From Enterococcus saccharolyticus subsp. saccharolyticus (GTDB lineage Bacteria; Bacillota; Bacilli; Lactobacillales; Enterococcaceae), in contig NZ_CP118957.1 in the NCBI RefSeq assembly GCF_029023825.1, positions 577,501 through 641,500 of the forward strand: a DNA stretch of 64,000 nucleotides, given 5' to 3'. Under the pieces are notes generated by a model. That model saw only the letters and a list, made by a program, of their open reading frames with translations, was not told where the DNA came from and made no database searches. Position 1 is the first letter of the stretch; each line of letters starts with the position of its first letter. Of this stretch, positions 33,272-43,354 are shown piece by piece. Made by a program: the position numbers and the translations under genes.

Positions 33272-35302
33272 ATGTTACGAGATAATCAACAGTTTAATGA
33301 ATCAATCAAATCAAATTCTGCGTTTTTGGACGAACTACGTCAAAAGATGCCAGAATTTTTTACTGCTACCAAATATGATGAAGAAGGCAATATTGTTGAA
33401 GCCTCAACCTTTGATAATGAAAAATTTCAACAAGCTTTAAAAGAACATAATATCGATGAACTTTCTAGTGGCTACCGTTTAGATTTTATTGGCAAAAACT
33501 ATGCCAAGAAACAAGCAGGCGAACGCCCAACAACGGTGATTGTGCCAGATAATAATCACAACCAAAAAGAAGAAAATAAAAACAGTAAAAATCTATTTTT
33601 TACAGGTGATAATCTTGAAGTCTTACGTCACTTGCAACAAAATTATGCCAATAGTGTAGATTTTATTTATATTGATCCCCCTTATAATACAGGTTCGGAC
33701 GGATTTGTTTATCCAGATAACTTTGAATATTCTGATGAGCAACTCAAAGATATGTTTGCTATAAGTGATGATGAATTAAAAAGATTGAAGTCAATTCAAG
33801 GCAAAGCGACCCATAGTGCTTGGCTGACTTTTATGTATCCAAGACTCTATTTAGCAAAGAGAGTACTGAAAGATACCGGTGTGATTTTTATTTCTATTGA
33901 TGATAATGAACACTCTAACCTTAAATTATTATTAGATGATGTTTTTGGAGAAAATAGTTTTTTAGGAGATATAGTTTGGTTGAAAAAAAGAAAAGGCAGC
34001 TTTTTATCAAAAAAAGTTATTAGTATGACAGAAAATTGTATTTTATATGCAAAAAATAACAATGATAGAATTTACTTATATGGGGGGGGAACAAGTGAAA
34101 AAGAATCTCAGCCCATTATAAAACGCACTAATTCCTTTAGTAAACTAAAATTTAATAAATGTATAGTTAAGTCAAAATTGAAAGACGGAATTTATGAAAA
34201 AGGTGAATATGGAAAGGACGCCACCCCGGTACACCTTGAAAATGATATTGAAGTGAAGGACGGAGTAATAATTACTGATTTCATTTTATCTTCTAATTTT
34301 ATTTGGAATCAAGATTTTTTAGATTCTGAGTTATCTAAAGGTACGAGAATCGTAATTAATACCTTAAATTTCCAGCCTAGAGCCTTTAGAAAATTTGATG
34401 AAAAGAATTTTAAAGGATTTCCAAGTTATATTGACGGTGTCAAAATTTCTGGCACCAACGAAGATGCATATGAAGAATTAGATAATTTGTTTAATCAAAA
34501 AAATATCTTTAGCTATACAAAACCTGTGAATTATATTATTGAGTTATTAAAAGCTGCAACAAATTTTAATAAAAATGCATTAATTTTAGATTTCTTCGCT
34601 GGCTCATCAACTACAGCTGATGCAGTAATGCAATTGAACGTTGAAGACGGTGGCAATCGACGATACATCATGTGTACCTTACCTGAACCAACCTTTACAG
34701 TGAACTCTGATGGTAAAGAAGTTCCAACCAAGGGTGGTGAGACAGCCTACAAAGCCGGCTATAAGTCCATTGATGAAATCTCTCGTGAACGTATCATCCG
34801 AGCAGCCAATAAAATCAAGGGCGAGAACCCTTTGCTCACTGAAACACAAGATTTTGGCTTTAAGCATTATCGTGTGGTACCACCAACCCAAGATACATTG
34901 GAGAAAATCGATTATGATGACCAGCTACAACTCGACCTATTTGATGATATGATTGATGCGCTTTCTAGTGAAAAATTAGGTGTGGCAGGGAGCGCGTCTG
35001 GAATTGATACAATCTTACAGACTTATCTTGCTAAAGATAATTATCAATTTGATGTAGATATAGAGATGGTAGACTTTTCAGGTATCCAATTGCCCTACGT
35101 GAATAATCAGAGAATTTATTTGATAGCGAAAAAATGGCAAACAGAGAATACTAAGGCCTTAGTTAACGCAATTGGTAAAAATGAACTGATTGTTCAAACA
35201 ATTGTGGTTTATGGCTACACGCTTGAGATGGAAAGTTTACGAGAATTAGAGATTGCACTGAATCAATTAGAGAATAAAGTCAATCTGCAAGTGAGATATT
35301 AG
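33272..35302 (+). CDS. mod: Type III restriction-modification DNA methyltransferase (Mod)
   Basis: This is a 676-residue beta-class amino-methyltransferase. Motif IV DPPYNTG is at 135-141, and motif I is LDFFAGSSTTADAV at about 438-450; the order motif IV before motif I is that of type III Mod proteins. The variable region between them (about 210-420) is the target-recognition part and determines specificity. GAGGAAG precedes the ATG. A run of eight G at 34082-34089 encodes Gly271-273 within this variable region. The res gene follows after 12 nt. The product methylates one strand of an asymmetric site and is needed for restriction by Res. Confidence 0.95.
   Translation: MLRDNQQFNESIKSNSAFLDELRQKMPEFFTATKYDEEGNIVEASTFDNEKFQQALKEHNIDELSSGYRLDFIGKNYAKKQAGERPTTVIVPDNNHNQKEENKNSKNLFFTGDNLEVLRHLQQNYANSVDFIYIDPPYNTGSDGFVYPDNFEYSDEQLKDMFAISDDELKRLKSIQGKATHSAWLTFMYPRLYLAKRVLKDTGVIFISIDDNEHSNLKLLLDDVFGENSFLGDIVWLKKRKGSFLSKKVISMTENCILYAKNNNDRIYLYGGGTSEKESQPIIKRTNSFSKLKFNKCIVKSKLKDGIYEKGEYGKDATPVHLENDIEVKDGVIITDFILSSNFIWNQDFLDSELSKGTRIVINTLNFQPRAFRKFDEKNFKGFPSYIDGVKISGTNEDAYEELDNLFNQKNIFSYTKPVNYIIELLKAATNFNKNALILDFFAGSSTTADAVMQLNVEDGGNRRYIMCTLPEPTFTVNSDGKEVPTKGGETAYKAGYKSIDEISRERIIRAANKIKGENPLLTETQDFGFKHYRVVPPTQDTLEKIDYDDQLQLDLFDDMIDALSSEKLGVAGSASGIDTILQTYLAKDNYQFDVDIEMVDFSGIQLPYVNNQRIYLIAKKWQTENTKALVNAIGKNELIVQTIVVYGYTLEMESLRELEIALNQLENKVNLQVRY
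34082..34089 (+). repeat. Poly-G tract (G8) inside mod
   Basis: Eight consecutive G in an AT-rich coding context. Loss or gain of one G would frameshift Mod at residue 271. Type III mod genes are often switched by slippage of simple repeats. Confidence 0.7.
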
Positions 35303-35314
35303 GAGGCAGAAAGC

Positions 35315-38218
35315 ATGAAGATTCTATTAGAAGAATTACCTCATCAGCTAGAAGCTCTCCAAGCATTGGATGAAGCCTTTTATGGTTTAGATGAACGAAC
35401 TACAGATCCAGATAAAGATTATGTGTACGCCAATCCGATTATTAAAGGGCGAGGCAATGAGAATACAAACATTGATATCAAGATGGAAACTGGAACGGGT
35501 AAAACCTATGTGGGTGTACGTGCCATGTACGATCTGCATCAAAAATATGGTTTATTTAAATTTATTGTTGTGGTTCCTTCACCAGCAATTAAAGAAGGAT
35601 GGAAAAACTTTATTGAAGCGGATTATGCCAAGCAGCACTTTTCGCAATTTTATGAAAATACACAAATCAACCTCAACGTGATCAATGCCGGAGATTTTAA
35701 TAGCAAAAAAGGCTTGTTACCAGCCCACTTGGTAGAGTTTATTGAAGGTGATCGTCTAAATTCATCGACGATTCAAGTCTTATTGATTAATGCCGGCATG
35801 CTTAATTCTGCATCTATGAAGAAGGATTACGCTCAAACGCTCTTATCTGGTTGGACATCACCCTTAGAAGGACTTAAAGCCACTCGACCGATTGTGATGA
35901 TTGATGAGCCTCATCGTTTTCCAAGAGATAAGGCGAACTATAAATCGATTACGGCAGTCGAACCGCAAATGATTATCCGTTTTGGGGCCACCTTTCCTGA
36001 CGTAAAGGTCGGGAAAGGACGCCAAGCAAGCTTTGTGAAAGACTATTACCGCAAACAACCTCAGTTCAACCTGAATGCGGTCTCTTCTTTCAATAACGGT
36101 TTAGTTAAAGGGATTGATGTTTATTATCCTAATGTAACTGAAACGGAGTCTAAAGAGCGGTATGTGGTCGAATCAGTAACTAACCAACAACTCGTTCTTA
36201 AGCACAATTCAACTCTCTATACTTATGGTAAAGGTGATGACATTGGTTTTGATGGGGACATTTATTATGAGGGTGCCAAGAGACTATCAAATGGACTTGA
36301 ATTGGAGAAGGGGATGTCTTTCTTACCTGCTACGATGACAAACTCTTACCAAGAACTCATTATTCGCGATGCGATTGAGAAGCATTTTGAGGCAGAAATA
36401 CCAAATTTCATGCGTGAAAATGAGTATCAACCGAAAGTCAAAACTTTGTCACTCTTCTTTATTGATTCGATCAAGTCATATCGTGATGAAAAAGGATGGT
36501 TGAAAGAACTATTTGAGAAGCATCTTAGACGCAAACTAGAAGCACTGATTCGTGAGTTCCGCTTGAAAAAGTTACCTCGAGAGCAAGAATACTTATCTTT
36601 TTTACAAGCGACTTTGGCTGATTTGACTGAGAATGTTCACGCAGGCTACTTTGGTGAAGATCGTGGTTCAGGGGATGAAGCTATTCAAGCTGAGGTGGAT
36701 GACATCTTAAAAAACAAAGAAAAACTACTGTCGTTTAAGGATGGAAAGGGGAATTGGCAAACTCGTCGTTTCTTATTTTCTAAATGGACTCTCCGCGAAG
36801 GTTGGGATAATCCCAATGTTTTTATGATTGCCAAGTTACGAACTTCAGGTAGTGAGAATTCTAAGATTCAAGAAGTCGGTCGTGGTTTACGATTACCAGT
36901 TGATGAGAATGGTCATCGGCTTTTACAAGATGAGCTTCCGAGCAGATTACGTTTCCTCATTGGTTACGATGAGAAAGACTTTGCAAATAAATTAGTTGCA
37001 GAAGTCAATGATGATGCTGTAGTTAAGTTAAATGAAAGTAAACTGACCCCTGCTATGATTCAATTAATTATCGAAAAAACAAATAATTTAGATGAAGAAA
37101 CTTTATTAGGACAACTCGATGCTGCCAGTATTATTAAGCGCAATAATGATTTTAAAGAGAATGGCTTTGAGAAACTGATTGAATTGTATCCTGTTTTAAC
37201 TGAAGCGACACAAGTTAAAACAGGAAAAATTACCACAGGTGGTCCTAAAAATAAACAGCGCATCAAGCTCAATAAAGAAAACTGGAATAAAATGCGCCAT
37301 CTATGGGAGCAATTCTCAAACCGTTATATGTTAGAATTTGACCGTATCAATGACGAGGCTCTGCAGCTACTCATTGATGAAATGATTCGAGATAAGGATA
37401 ACTTTACACTTCAGTATCCAGAATTCACTCGCAACGAATTGTATTATAATGACGAGAACGGTGAAATGCGTGTACGTGAACAAAAAGCCAATTACGATAG
37501 CCGTAAACCGATTACAGGTATGAAATATGGTGAATTTTTATTAAAATTGACCCAACGCACTAAATTGAAACCAGCGCAATTACACAAAAGCTTATTAAGT
37601 GCTTTAAAAGAAACCTATGGTGGCAATAAAGATTATTTAAATGAATTAACACTTAGCAATTTAGTCCGTGATTTTAAAGATCGATTTGAAAAGCGTTATG
37701 CTCAAAGTTATCGCTACCATCCTCTTGAATTTCAGGCCAGTACGTCTGTTTTTGATGTGATGAAGAATGATTTTAAAGAGGATATTTTAGCAACTATTAT
37801 TGGTATCAATGAAGACAGCGATATAGTAGATGATGGACGACAACTCTATGAAATTCCGCCACTTCGTTACGATTCAATGAAACCCGAAAGAGAACTATTG
37901 AAGTACGGATATGGTTCAAATATCCTTTCTTTTGGTAAATTACCTAAAAAAGCGATTCAAGTTCCAAAGTATATGGGTGGGACCACAACTCCTGACTTTG
38001 TTTATATTGTTGAGCGAGAAGATAAGTCACATGTTTATTTATTGGTCGAAACCAAAGCAGAGGGGTCAGGGAAGCGTCTTAGCGATGAGCAGATTGTGGC
38101 AATACAAGAGCGTTTCTTTGGAGCTTTGAAACAATATGGTGTCGAATATCAGGAGGCAACGGCAGCACAAGATGTATACGATAAATTAAGAAAGGTGGCA
38201 AAGTTAAATGACAAATAA
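35315..38218 (+). CDS. res: Type III restriction enzyme Res subunit
   Basis: This is a 967-residue SF2 helicase-nuclease. Walker A is [10 protein letters not shown] (58-67), motif [11 protein letters not shown] (near 197), motif VI-like [15 protein letters not shown], and a C-terminal PD-(D/E)xK nuclease with TTPDFVY (about 891-897) and LLVETKAEG (about 910-918). It works with Mod: it senses two unmethylated sites, moves or diffuses along DNA and cuts. GGAGGCAGAAAGC precedes the ATG. Its stop overlaps the next gene by 11 nt, so the accessory genes are coupled to it. Confidence 0.95.
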   Translation: MKILLEELPHQLEALQALDEAFYGLDERTTDPDKDYVYANPIIKGRGNENTNIDIKMETGTGKTYVGVRAMYDLHQKYGLFKFIVVVPSPAIKEGWKNFIEADYAKQHFSQFYENTQINLNVINAGDFNSKKGLLPAHLVEFIEGDRLNSSTIQVLLINAGMLNSASMKKDYAQTLLSGWTSPLEGLKATRPIVMIDEPHRFPRDKANYKSITAVEPQMIIRFGATFPDVKVGKGRQASFVKDYYRKQPQFNLNAVSSFNNGLVKGIDVYYPNVTETESKERYVVESVTNQQLVLKHNSTLYTYGKGDDIGFDGDIYYEGAKRLSNGLELEKGMSFLPATMTNSYQELIIRDAIEKHFEAEIPNFMRENEYQPKVKTLSLFFIDSIKSYRDEKGWLKELFEKHLRRKLEALIREFRLKKLPREQEYLSFLQATLADLTENVHAGYFGEDRGSGDEAIQAEVDDILKNKEKLLSFKDGKGNWQTRRFLFSKWTLREGWDNPNVFMIAKLRTSGSENSKIQEVGRGLRLPVDENGHRLLQDELPSRLRFLIGYDEKDFANKLVAEVNDDAVVKLNESKLTPAMIQLIIEKTNNLDEETLLGQLDAASIIKRNNDFKENGFEKLIELYPVLTEATQVKTGKITTGGPKNKQRIKLNKENWNKMRHLWEQFSNRYMLEFDRINDEALQLLIDEMIRDKDNFTLQYPEFTRNELYYNDENGEMRVREQKANYDSRKPITGMKYGEFLLKLTQRTKLKPAQLHKSLLSALKETYGGNKDYLNELTLSNLVRDFKDRFEKRYAQSYRYHPLEFQASTSVFDVMKNDFKEDILATIIGINEDSDIVDDGRQLYEIPPLRYDSMKPERELLKYGYGSNILSFGKLPKKAIQVPKYMGGTTTPDFVYIVEREDKSHVYLLVETKAEGSGKRLSDEQIVAIQERFFGALKQYGVEYQEATAAQDVYDKLRKVAKLNDK

Positions 38219-39479
38219 TTTGATGGATTTAGGGAGAACTGGTGAAATTGCAAAAACGGGTGCTAAACCTAAATTACCCACAACGATTCCGAATTTAACA
38301 GATACAATGCTCGATGTGTACCGTATACCACTAAAATATTTGTACTATAACGATGAAAATGGGCGTATTTCCACACAGATTAAAAGAGAATTTGGTACTT
38401 TAACAGCTCAAACGGATGAAATAAACCCTGACTACAACAACAAGATAGCAATGTTTATTGAAGAAGATAATGCGACTGCTTTAAAAAAGACTAAAAAATC
38501 GATCAAAGAAAAAGGCCAACAAGTTTATGGTTATGTACTGCAAGATGGACGTATTATTGACGGTAATCGTCGTTTTACTGCATTGAGACAATTACAAACA
38601 GAAATTGGTACGAGTCAATATTTCGAAGCTGTTATCCTACCCTTTACTTATGATGCAAAAGCTAATCGAGCTCAAATTAAACGACTAGAGCTGGCAATCC
38701 AAATGGGTACGGAAGAAAAGTTACAGTATGATCCTGTTGATTTAGCAGTAGATATCTACCAAACAATTATACGTGATGGTTTGATGACGAAAAAAGATTA
38801 TTCAAATGAGGCTAATATGACCGTAAAAGAAATTGAAAATCGAATTGCAACTGTTGAATTAGCTCATGATTTTCTTCATTTTATTAATGCGTCTCCAGAG
38901 GCATATTTTATTATTAAAGATGCTAAACTCTACAACCCTCTTTTTGAACTTGCAAAAAAATTTGCGACAAGTTTTCCTAATCAAGGACCAAAGTATGAAC
39001 AGACTAAGGAGAGTGCTTTTAGCCTACTTGGGAAAATGGTTCATACCGGTGGGGATACAGTAAGAGAAGTTCGCGACTATTTAAAGAATATTGTTAGTTC
39101 AGCTGATAATGATGATTATAATGACTCTATCGAAGAGTTTGTCGAAGTATTTCGTGATAAACTAGAAAGTGGACCAATTCATTCAGCGGCAGATTACCGT
39201 AAACGTTTAGAAGAAGCAACACCTGAATTACGTCAGATCACTGAAGTATACAATAAGACTGTCAACCGTCAAAATCGTGGCAAGAACGTAGATAGTTTTA
39301 TTGCAAATATAAAAGAAACGCTAAACACATTAAATGATATGAAGCGTGGAAATGGCTTAACAGGTAATTTGCAGTTTACTAATTTTTCTAAAGATCAAGT
39401 TGTCGAGATCCGCGACACTCTCATTAATATCAATCTGATTAGTGGAGATCTAATAGAGGTGTATGAAGATGAGCTTTAA
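38208..39479 (+). CDS. ParB-like domain protein in the type III operon
   Basis: This is a 423-residue protein whose central part has a ParB/Srx-like motif, [16 protein letters not shown] (D118-GNRR), preceded by the strand VYGYVLQD; this motif binds or hydrolyses nucleotide in ParB relatives. The C-terminal two thirds are helical ([20 protein letters not shown] resembles a helix-turn-helix). It overlaps res by 11 nt, with AAAGGTGG inside res as ribosome-binding site, and the following helicase gene overlaps it by 11 nt. This spacing argues that all four genes form one functional unit. Its role in restriction is unknown to me. Confidence 0.8.
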   Translation: MTNNLMDLGRTGEIAKTGAKPKLPTTIPNLTDTMLDVYRIPLKYLYYNDENGRISTQIKREFGTLTAQTDEINPDYNNKIAMFIEEDNATALKKTKKSIKEKGQQVYGYVLQDGRIIDGNRRFTALRQLQTEIGTSQYFEAVILPFTYDAKANRAQIKRLELAIQMGTEEKLQYDPVDLAVDIYQTIIRDGLMTKKDYSNEANMTVKEIENRIATVELAHDFLHFINASPEAYFIIKDAKLYNPLFELAKKFATSFPNQGPKYEQTKESAFSLLGKMVHTGGDTVREVRDYLKNIVSSADNDDYNDSIEEFVEVFRDKLESGPIHSAADYRKRLEEATPELRQITEVYNKTVNRQNRGKNVDSFIANIKETLNTLNDMKRGNGLTGNLQFTNFSKDQVVEIRDTLININLISGDLIEVYEDEL

Positions 39480-41331
39480 TGTCAAGTTGGTTGGCAATGA
39501 AGGTATGTTCAAGTTCATTGACAACGAAGATGGCATTTTAAAGACTCGAAAAATGAGTCGATTTTTGGAGAGGTATCATTCTTTTTTTCAAAACCTTGAC
39601 CAATTAGAACTTTCAAGTGAGTTGAATTATGTTCAGCTCACTGAATTGATTACAAAACTTAATGATAGATTAGATGACAATTTAGAAATAGATGAAGAAG
39701 TACGCGTGTTTATTGAACAAAATAGCTATGCAATAGACGAACAGAAAATTGCCGGGATAACTATTAAAGAATACGATAATCGTTGGAACTTAGAATTACA
39801 ACAATTTGAAGAAATTATTGATCAAGAAATCAGTCGTCCCTTGAAACCACAACAAATTCAGGCAAGTTTTTATTTATCAACTATGAAGCGTGCTGCAAAT
39901 TTTAGTGTACCTGGGGCTGGCAAGACTGCGATGACCTACGGTGCTTTTGCTTATCTATCTTCTTCAGCCATAAATGAAGTCAATAAAGTGTTAGTGATTT
40001 CTCCACTTAATGCCTTTGAGGCGTGGCGCACAGAGTTTATTGAGGTGTTTGGCGACAAGCGTTCACTCCATTTTATGAATTTGAAAAATTTTAATAATCC
40101 AGGAGATATTCGAACAAATTGGGGAGTTGCTAACGTGATTGTGATTAATTATGAATCACTTTTTGGCTGGAAACTATCTGTCTTAAATGCCTTAATTGAC
40201 GAAAAGACGATGATTGTGTTCGACGAGGTTCATCGTATAAAAAATCCAGTTGGGAAACGAGCCCAAAGTGCCTTAGAGCTAGGAAAGCAATCACGTTATC
40301 GTTACGTACTTACAGGAACTCCTATCCCAAATTCTTACAAAGATGTCTACAATTTTCTCCATTTGCTCTATGATAATGAGTATGAGTCCTTCTTTAGCTG
40401 GGATATCCATGATTTAGAAGCATCGAACGCTAACGAAATTAATGAGAAGTTACAGCCATTTTTTTGGCGTACAACAAAAAAAGATTTGAATGTCCCTGAA
40501 GCGGAACCAGACCAACTCCTCATCATCCAACCCAGTGAGAGACAAGTAGATTTAGCTAAAACGATCCATGAAGTTGAAACGAATGTTTTAGGACGATATA
40601 TTCGTTTATTGCAAGCGTCAACTAATCCGGCACTCTTGACTGAAAAAATTAATTTGAATGATTTAGGTTTTTTATTTGATGAAATAGACTATTCGATTGA
40701 ATCTGCACTAGATCAAGTTGAGCAAAATAAAGCGAAACAACGTATGTATTTTGATGCTGGCGTAGAATCAATGGTGACACCTAAGTTTACTGCAGGAATA
40801 CAACTAATTGAACAACTGATTGCTGAAGGGAAAAAAGTTATTGTATGGGGAATGTTTGTTGGGACTATGCGTAAAATACACAATGTGTTAAGTGAAAGAG
40901 GAATACTTTCACATTTGATTTACGGGCAAACGCCTAAAGAAGATCGTGTTGAATTGATTAATGAGTTTCGTAATGGCCCCGTTCAAGTCCTCATTTCAAA
41001 CCCTGCGACTTTAGGAGAATCTATCTCATTGCATCAATCAGTTCATGATGCTGTTTATTTTGAATACAATTTCAATCTGACTTTTATGTTACAATCTCGA
41101 GATCGTATTCATCGATTAGGTCTAGATGATAATCAATATACTCGCTATTATTACTTGATGACAGATGGAAATAATGCGCATAACGGCTTCATTGACCAAT
41201 TAGTCTATGATCGGCTGAAAGAAAAAGAGCTAGTGATGATGAATGCCATAGAAGGTAATTTGTTACTTCCAGAGGTAGGAGATGATTATTTGGAGGATGT
41301 GAAGAAAATAATCACAAAGATTAGAGTATAG
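39469..41331 (+). CDS. SNF2-like SF2 helicase in the type III operon
   Basis: This is a 620-residue Swi2/Snf2-type ATPase. After an N-terminal region of about 130 residues come Q-like RPLKPQQIQASFYL, motif I VPGAGKTAM (GAGKT rather than the usual GLGKT), motif II MIVFDEVHRIKN (DEVH), motif III YVLTGTPIPNS, motif V SNPATLGESISLHQ and motif VI QSRDRIHRLG. ATG 39469 has AGAGGTG 7 nt upstream; ATG 39463 is too close. It overlaps the ParB-like gene by 11 nt. Such ATPases remodel or translocate on duplex DNA and occur in DISARM-type defence, but no DISARM drmA or drmB is here. A terminator follows 160 nt later. Confidence 0.86.
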   Translation: MSFNVKLVGNEGMFKFIDNEDGILKTRKMSRFLERYHSFFQNLDQLELSSELNYVQLTELITKLNDRLDDNLEIDEEVRVFIEQNSYAIDEQKIAGITIKEYDNRWNLELQQFEEIIDQEISRPLKPQQIQASFYLSTMKRAANFSVPGAGKTAMTYGAFAYLSSSAINEVNKVLVISPLNAFEAWRTEFIEVFGDKRSLHFMNLKNFNNPGDIRTNWGVANVIVINYESLFGWKLSVLNALIDEKTMIVFDEVHRIKNPVGKRAQSALELGKQSRYRYVLTGTPIPNSYKDVYNFLHLLYDNEYESFFSWDIHDLEASNANEINEKLQPFFWRTTKKDLNVPEAEPDQLLIIQPSERQVDLAKTIHEVETNVLGRYIRLLQASTNPALLTEKINLNDLGFLFDEIDYSIESALDQVEQNKAKQRMYFDAGVESMVTPKFTAGIQLIEQLIAEGKKVIVWGMFVGTMRKIHNVLSERGILSHLIYGQTPKEDRVELINEFRNGPVQVLISNPATLGESISLHQSVHDAVYFEYNFNLTFMLQSRDRIHRLGLDDNQYTRYYYLMTDGNNAHNGFIDQLVYDRLKEKELVMMNAIEGNLLLPEVGDDYLEDVKKIITKIRV

Positions 41332-41491
41332 AATATTAATTACAAAATGATTGAACAGTGGACCGGATAAATTATTTGCTAATCGTTGCTTTTTGGACTT
41401 GTTGATTTTTTAATGTTAATTGACTTATCTTTAATATACGATTGCCTATTTAATACAACTTGTCATTTCGATACTTATTGGTCTATATCAG

Positions 41492-41537
41492 AAATAAAAA
41501 CAGTAGCGAATTTAATAGTCGCTACTGTTTTTATTTA
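41492..41537 (+). terminator. Terminator of the mod-res-ParB-SNF2 operon
   Basis: AAAAACAGTAGCGA and TCGCTACTGTTTTT form a 14-bp stem around a short loop with T-runs on both strands. 41332-41491 before it is AT-rich and holds no credible gene. Confidence 0.85.
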
Positions 41538-41586
41538 CTGGGTTATAGGCTTTTTATCGGACTACTGACTGACATCACACCTTTGT

Positions 41587-41601
41587 GCAATTCGCTTTTT
41601 T
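41587..41601 (-). repeat. Right arm of the split recD2/dagK terminator
   Basis: GCAATTCGCTTTTTT pairs with 28010-28024 near recD2, 13.6 kb away. It directly follows dagK on the minus strand. Confidence 0.65.
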
Positions 41602-42561
41602 TTAGCACCAAAAAAGTTGTGTCGTTAAAGCAATCGCTAAATCGTACGGTCCTTTTCCTAACACTTCGCCATCTGCTTGTGAGAATTGTGGTGTCGGCGA
41701 AACAAGCCGTACTTTCGTTCCGGAAAGATGGTGGTAATATTTTGATAAATGATGTTTTTTTCGTAGCAATAAAAAAATTAACCAGGCTATTTTATACATG
41801 GGTAAACGCTCAACGACGACTAAATCAAGCGTGGTTTTGTTGATGTCAGCCATTGGTGCAATCCCCACACCTCCACCAAAATAGGGATGATTTGTGGTAG
41901 TACATAAAAAAGCTTTGTCGTAATGATACGTCTGACCATTGGCTTCAATTAAAATTGGAAAGCCTTTTTGTTTGAATAAGACATGAATAACAGAAGCGAT
42001 ATAAGAAAATGAGCCAAGATTGTATTTATTTAAATTCTCTTTTGTTACAGAATGATTGGTGCGATGAACAATGGCAGCATCTAAACCAATGCCGATATTA
42101 TTCACGCTAATACCACTACGTTCTTGAATCGCTTCTTCATAAGTCAAAATATTGACACTTCGCGGTTGTGTTGTGTGAATTATTCGTTGGAAAGCTTGTT
42201 CGGCTTCTCTTGGTAAACCAATGCCTCGAGCAAAATCATTTCCTGACCCCGCAGGAATATACGCAATCGGCCGTTCTTTGCCCATCATTTTTAATTGGTT
42301 AATGACTTGATGTAGCGTACCATCTCCGCCAATGACAACTAGTAAGGGAAAATATTCCTTGGTTGATTCAGAATCAAAAGGACGTAACGTATGCTCTGCC
42401 AGTTCTGCCACGAGTTCTAGTTCATGATCAGGGTATTGGGTCAGGTAGGTTGTAAAAGAATAGTTCTGCTGTTTCATTAATGAACAAATCTGATCACTAA
42501 CTTTTTTTCCGTTTCCTCCGCCAGCTGCTTGATTGACGAGAAGATAGTAATGAAATTTCAT
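41602..42561 (-). CDS. Diacylglycerol kinase-family lipid kinase
   Basis: This is a 319-residue member of the DagK_cat/YegS family. The glycine-rich LVNQAAGGGNGKK, the nucleotide motif LLVVIGGDGTLHQVINQL and IPAGSGNDFARGIGLP are intact, followed by the C-terminal beta domain with APMADINKTTLDLVVV. It phosphorylates diacylglycerol or a related lipid at the membrane. ATG 42561 follows GGAG; a TTG at 42579 is the alternative but contains that site. It is convergent with recD2 if the defence island is removed. Confidence 0.9.
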   Translation of the reverse strand: MKFHYYLLVNQAAGGGNGKKVSDQICSLMKQQNYSFTTYLTQYPDHELELVAELAEHTLRPFDSESTKEYFPLLVVIGGDGTLHQVINQLKMMGKERPIAYIPAGSGNDFARGIGLPREAEQAFQRIIHTTQPRSVNILTYEEAIQERSGISVNNIGIGLDAAIVHRTNHSVTKENLNKYNLGSFSYIASVIHVLFKQKGFPILIEANGQTYHYDKAFLCTTTNHPYFGGGVGIAPMADINKTTLDLVVVERLPMYKIAWLIFLLLRKKHHLSKYYHHLSGTKVRLVSPTPQFSQADGEVLGKGPYDLAIALTTQLFWC

Positions 42562-42653
42562 AATAGTTATTATCTCCAAAATTTTTTCTGCTAAATATTA
42601 TAACATGGAACGAATCAGAGTGTGTAAAAAAGGAATTTTCCATAAAAAAATGC

Positions 42654-42925
42654 AAAAAAATAGAATCCGATGAGAGAGGGTAGTCAATCTATCTGTCGTT
42701 CATAGATTAAGTGTGATAACAATGGAAGGTTCTGATGTCCACTTCGTCTTGTTTTTATCTCGTCGGATTCCTATTCAGTTAGTAAGGAGTTATTCAAATT
42801 CCCACATCCTTTTCGTTTACTCGAAGATTCACAACAATTCTTTTCAACAGCTCCTACGTCGGCTGTATTACTGGGAATTACTGCTCCTTACACTTATTTT
42901 ATACCATGCTATGTCGATTTTTGCA
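42654..42925 (-). ncRNA. Candidate structured RNA or leader upstream of the lipid kinase
   Basis: On the minus strand a promoter (TTGCAA, 17 bp, TATAAA, 42898-42925) starts a stretch of about 240 nt without a reading frame. The first domain is closed by GTAAGGAG with CTCCTTAC and inside it AATTCCCA with TGGGAATT and ACAGC with GCTGT. The second is closed by GAATCCGA-C-GAGA with TCTC-A-TCGGATTC and is followed by TATTTTTTT, a terminator-like end; inside it AATCTAT pairs with ATAGATT. The strong long-range pairing argues for a folded RNA. It is not tmRNA, RNase P RNA or SRP RNA as I know them. The kinase starts about 95 nt further on, so it might be an attenuating leader. Confidence 0.5.
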
Positions 42926-42970
42926 AGCGATTACACTTTTACCGGTAATTGTTATTTAATAAAGAAAGGA

Positions 42971-43000
42971 TTTACATTTACGAAGGTCGTCTGCTATAAT
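42971..43000 (+). promoter_or_regulatory. Promoter of the small membrane protein gene
   Basis: TTTACA (42971-42976), 18-bp spacer, TATAAT (42995-43000), 26 nt before the start codon. Confidence 0.65.
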
Positions 43001-43025
43001 TTAATCTGTTAAGGGGAGTGAATGA

Positions 43026-43298
43026 ATGAAATATTATCATCTTATTAGTGGTTCGATGATGTTGTTTGGCGTCCAGTATTTGCTACAAAATATTTTACAA
43101 ATCCCTCTTGCTGCATGGGTCAGAATACTTTTTTTTATTTTACAGTTTATTATTTTTATTGCGTATGCTTTGTTACTATGTGTCTTGCTATTTGCTTCGA
43201 AACGGCAAAAAAGAACCTTTAAGCAACAACCGAAGCAACCACATACACCAGCAAATATGCAAAAGATAATTTCGTTAAATAATTTACCCAAGGCCTGA
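43026..43298 (+). CDS. Small membrane protein, unknown
   Basis: This is a 90-residue protein with two hydrophobic segments (about 5-23 and 31-57) and a basic, Gln/Pro-rich cytoplasmic tail (KRQKRTFKQQPKQPHTP). AAGGGGAGTG lies 5 nt before the ATG and a good promoter lies upstream, so I accept it as a gene. No family is recognised. It is convergent with queT. Confidence 0.65.
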   Translation: MKYYHLISGSMMLFGVQYLLQNILQIPLAAWVRILFFILQFIIFIAYALLLCVLLFASKRQKRTFKQQPKQPHTPANMQKIISLNNLPKA

Positions 43299-43321
43299 TC
43301 CAAGGTTTTTTTTTATGCACA

Positions 43322-43347
43322 AAAAAGAGGTTGTACTCACAACCTCT
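43322..43347 (-). terminator. Terminator of queT
   Basis: AGAGGTTGT and ACAACCTCT form a perfect 9-bp stem around a 4-nt loop, with a T-run on the minus strand. Confidence 0.85.
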
Positions 43348-43354
43348 CGCTGAC

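Noticed and set aside
41386-41843. Overlapping frames of 60 and 127 codons after the SNF2-like gene
   Set aside because: They cross the operon terminator at 41492-41537 and run antisense into the lipid kinase; no ribosome-binding site or family.
42654-42895. 6S RNA, tmRNA, RNase P RNA or SRP RNA as identity of the folded stretch
   Set aside because: It lacks the tmRNA tRNA-like ends, RNase P and SRP conserved loops, and its first domain is too short for 6S RNA; left as unassigned.
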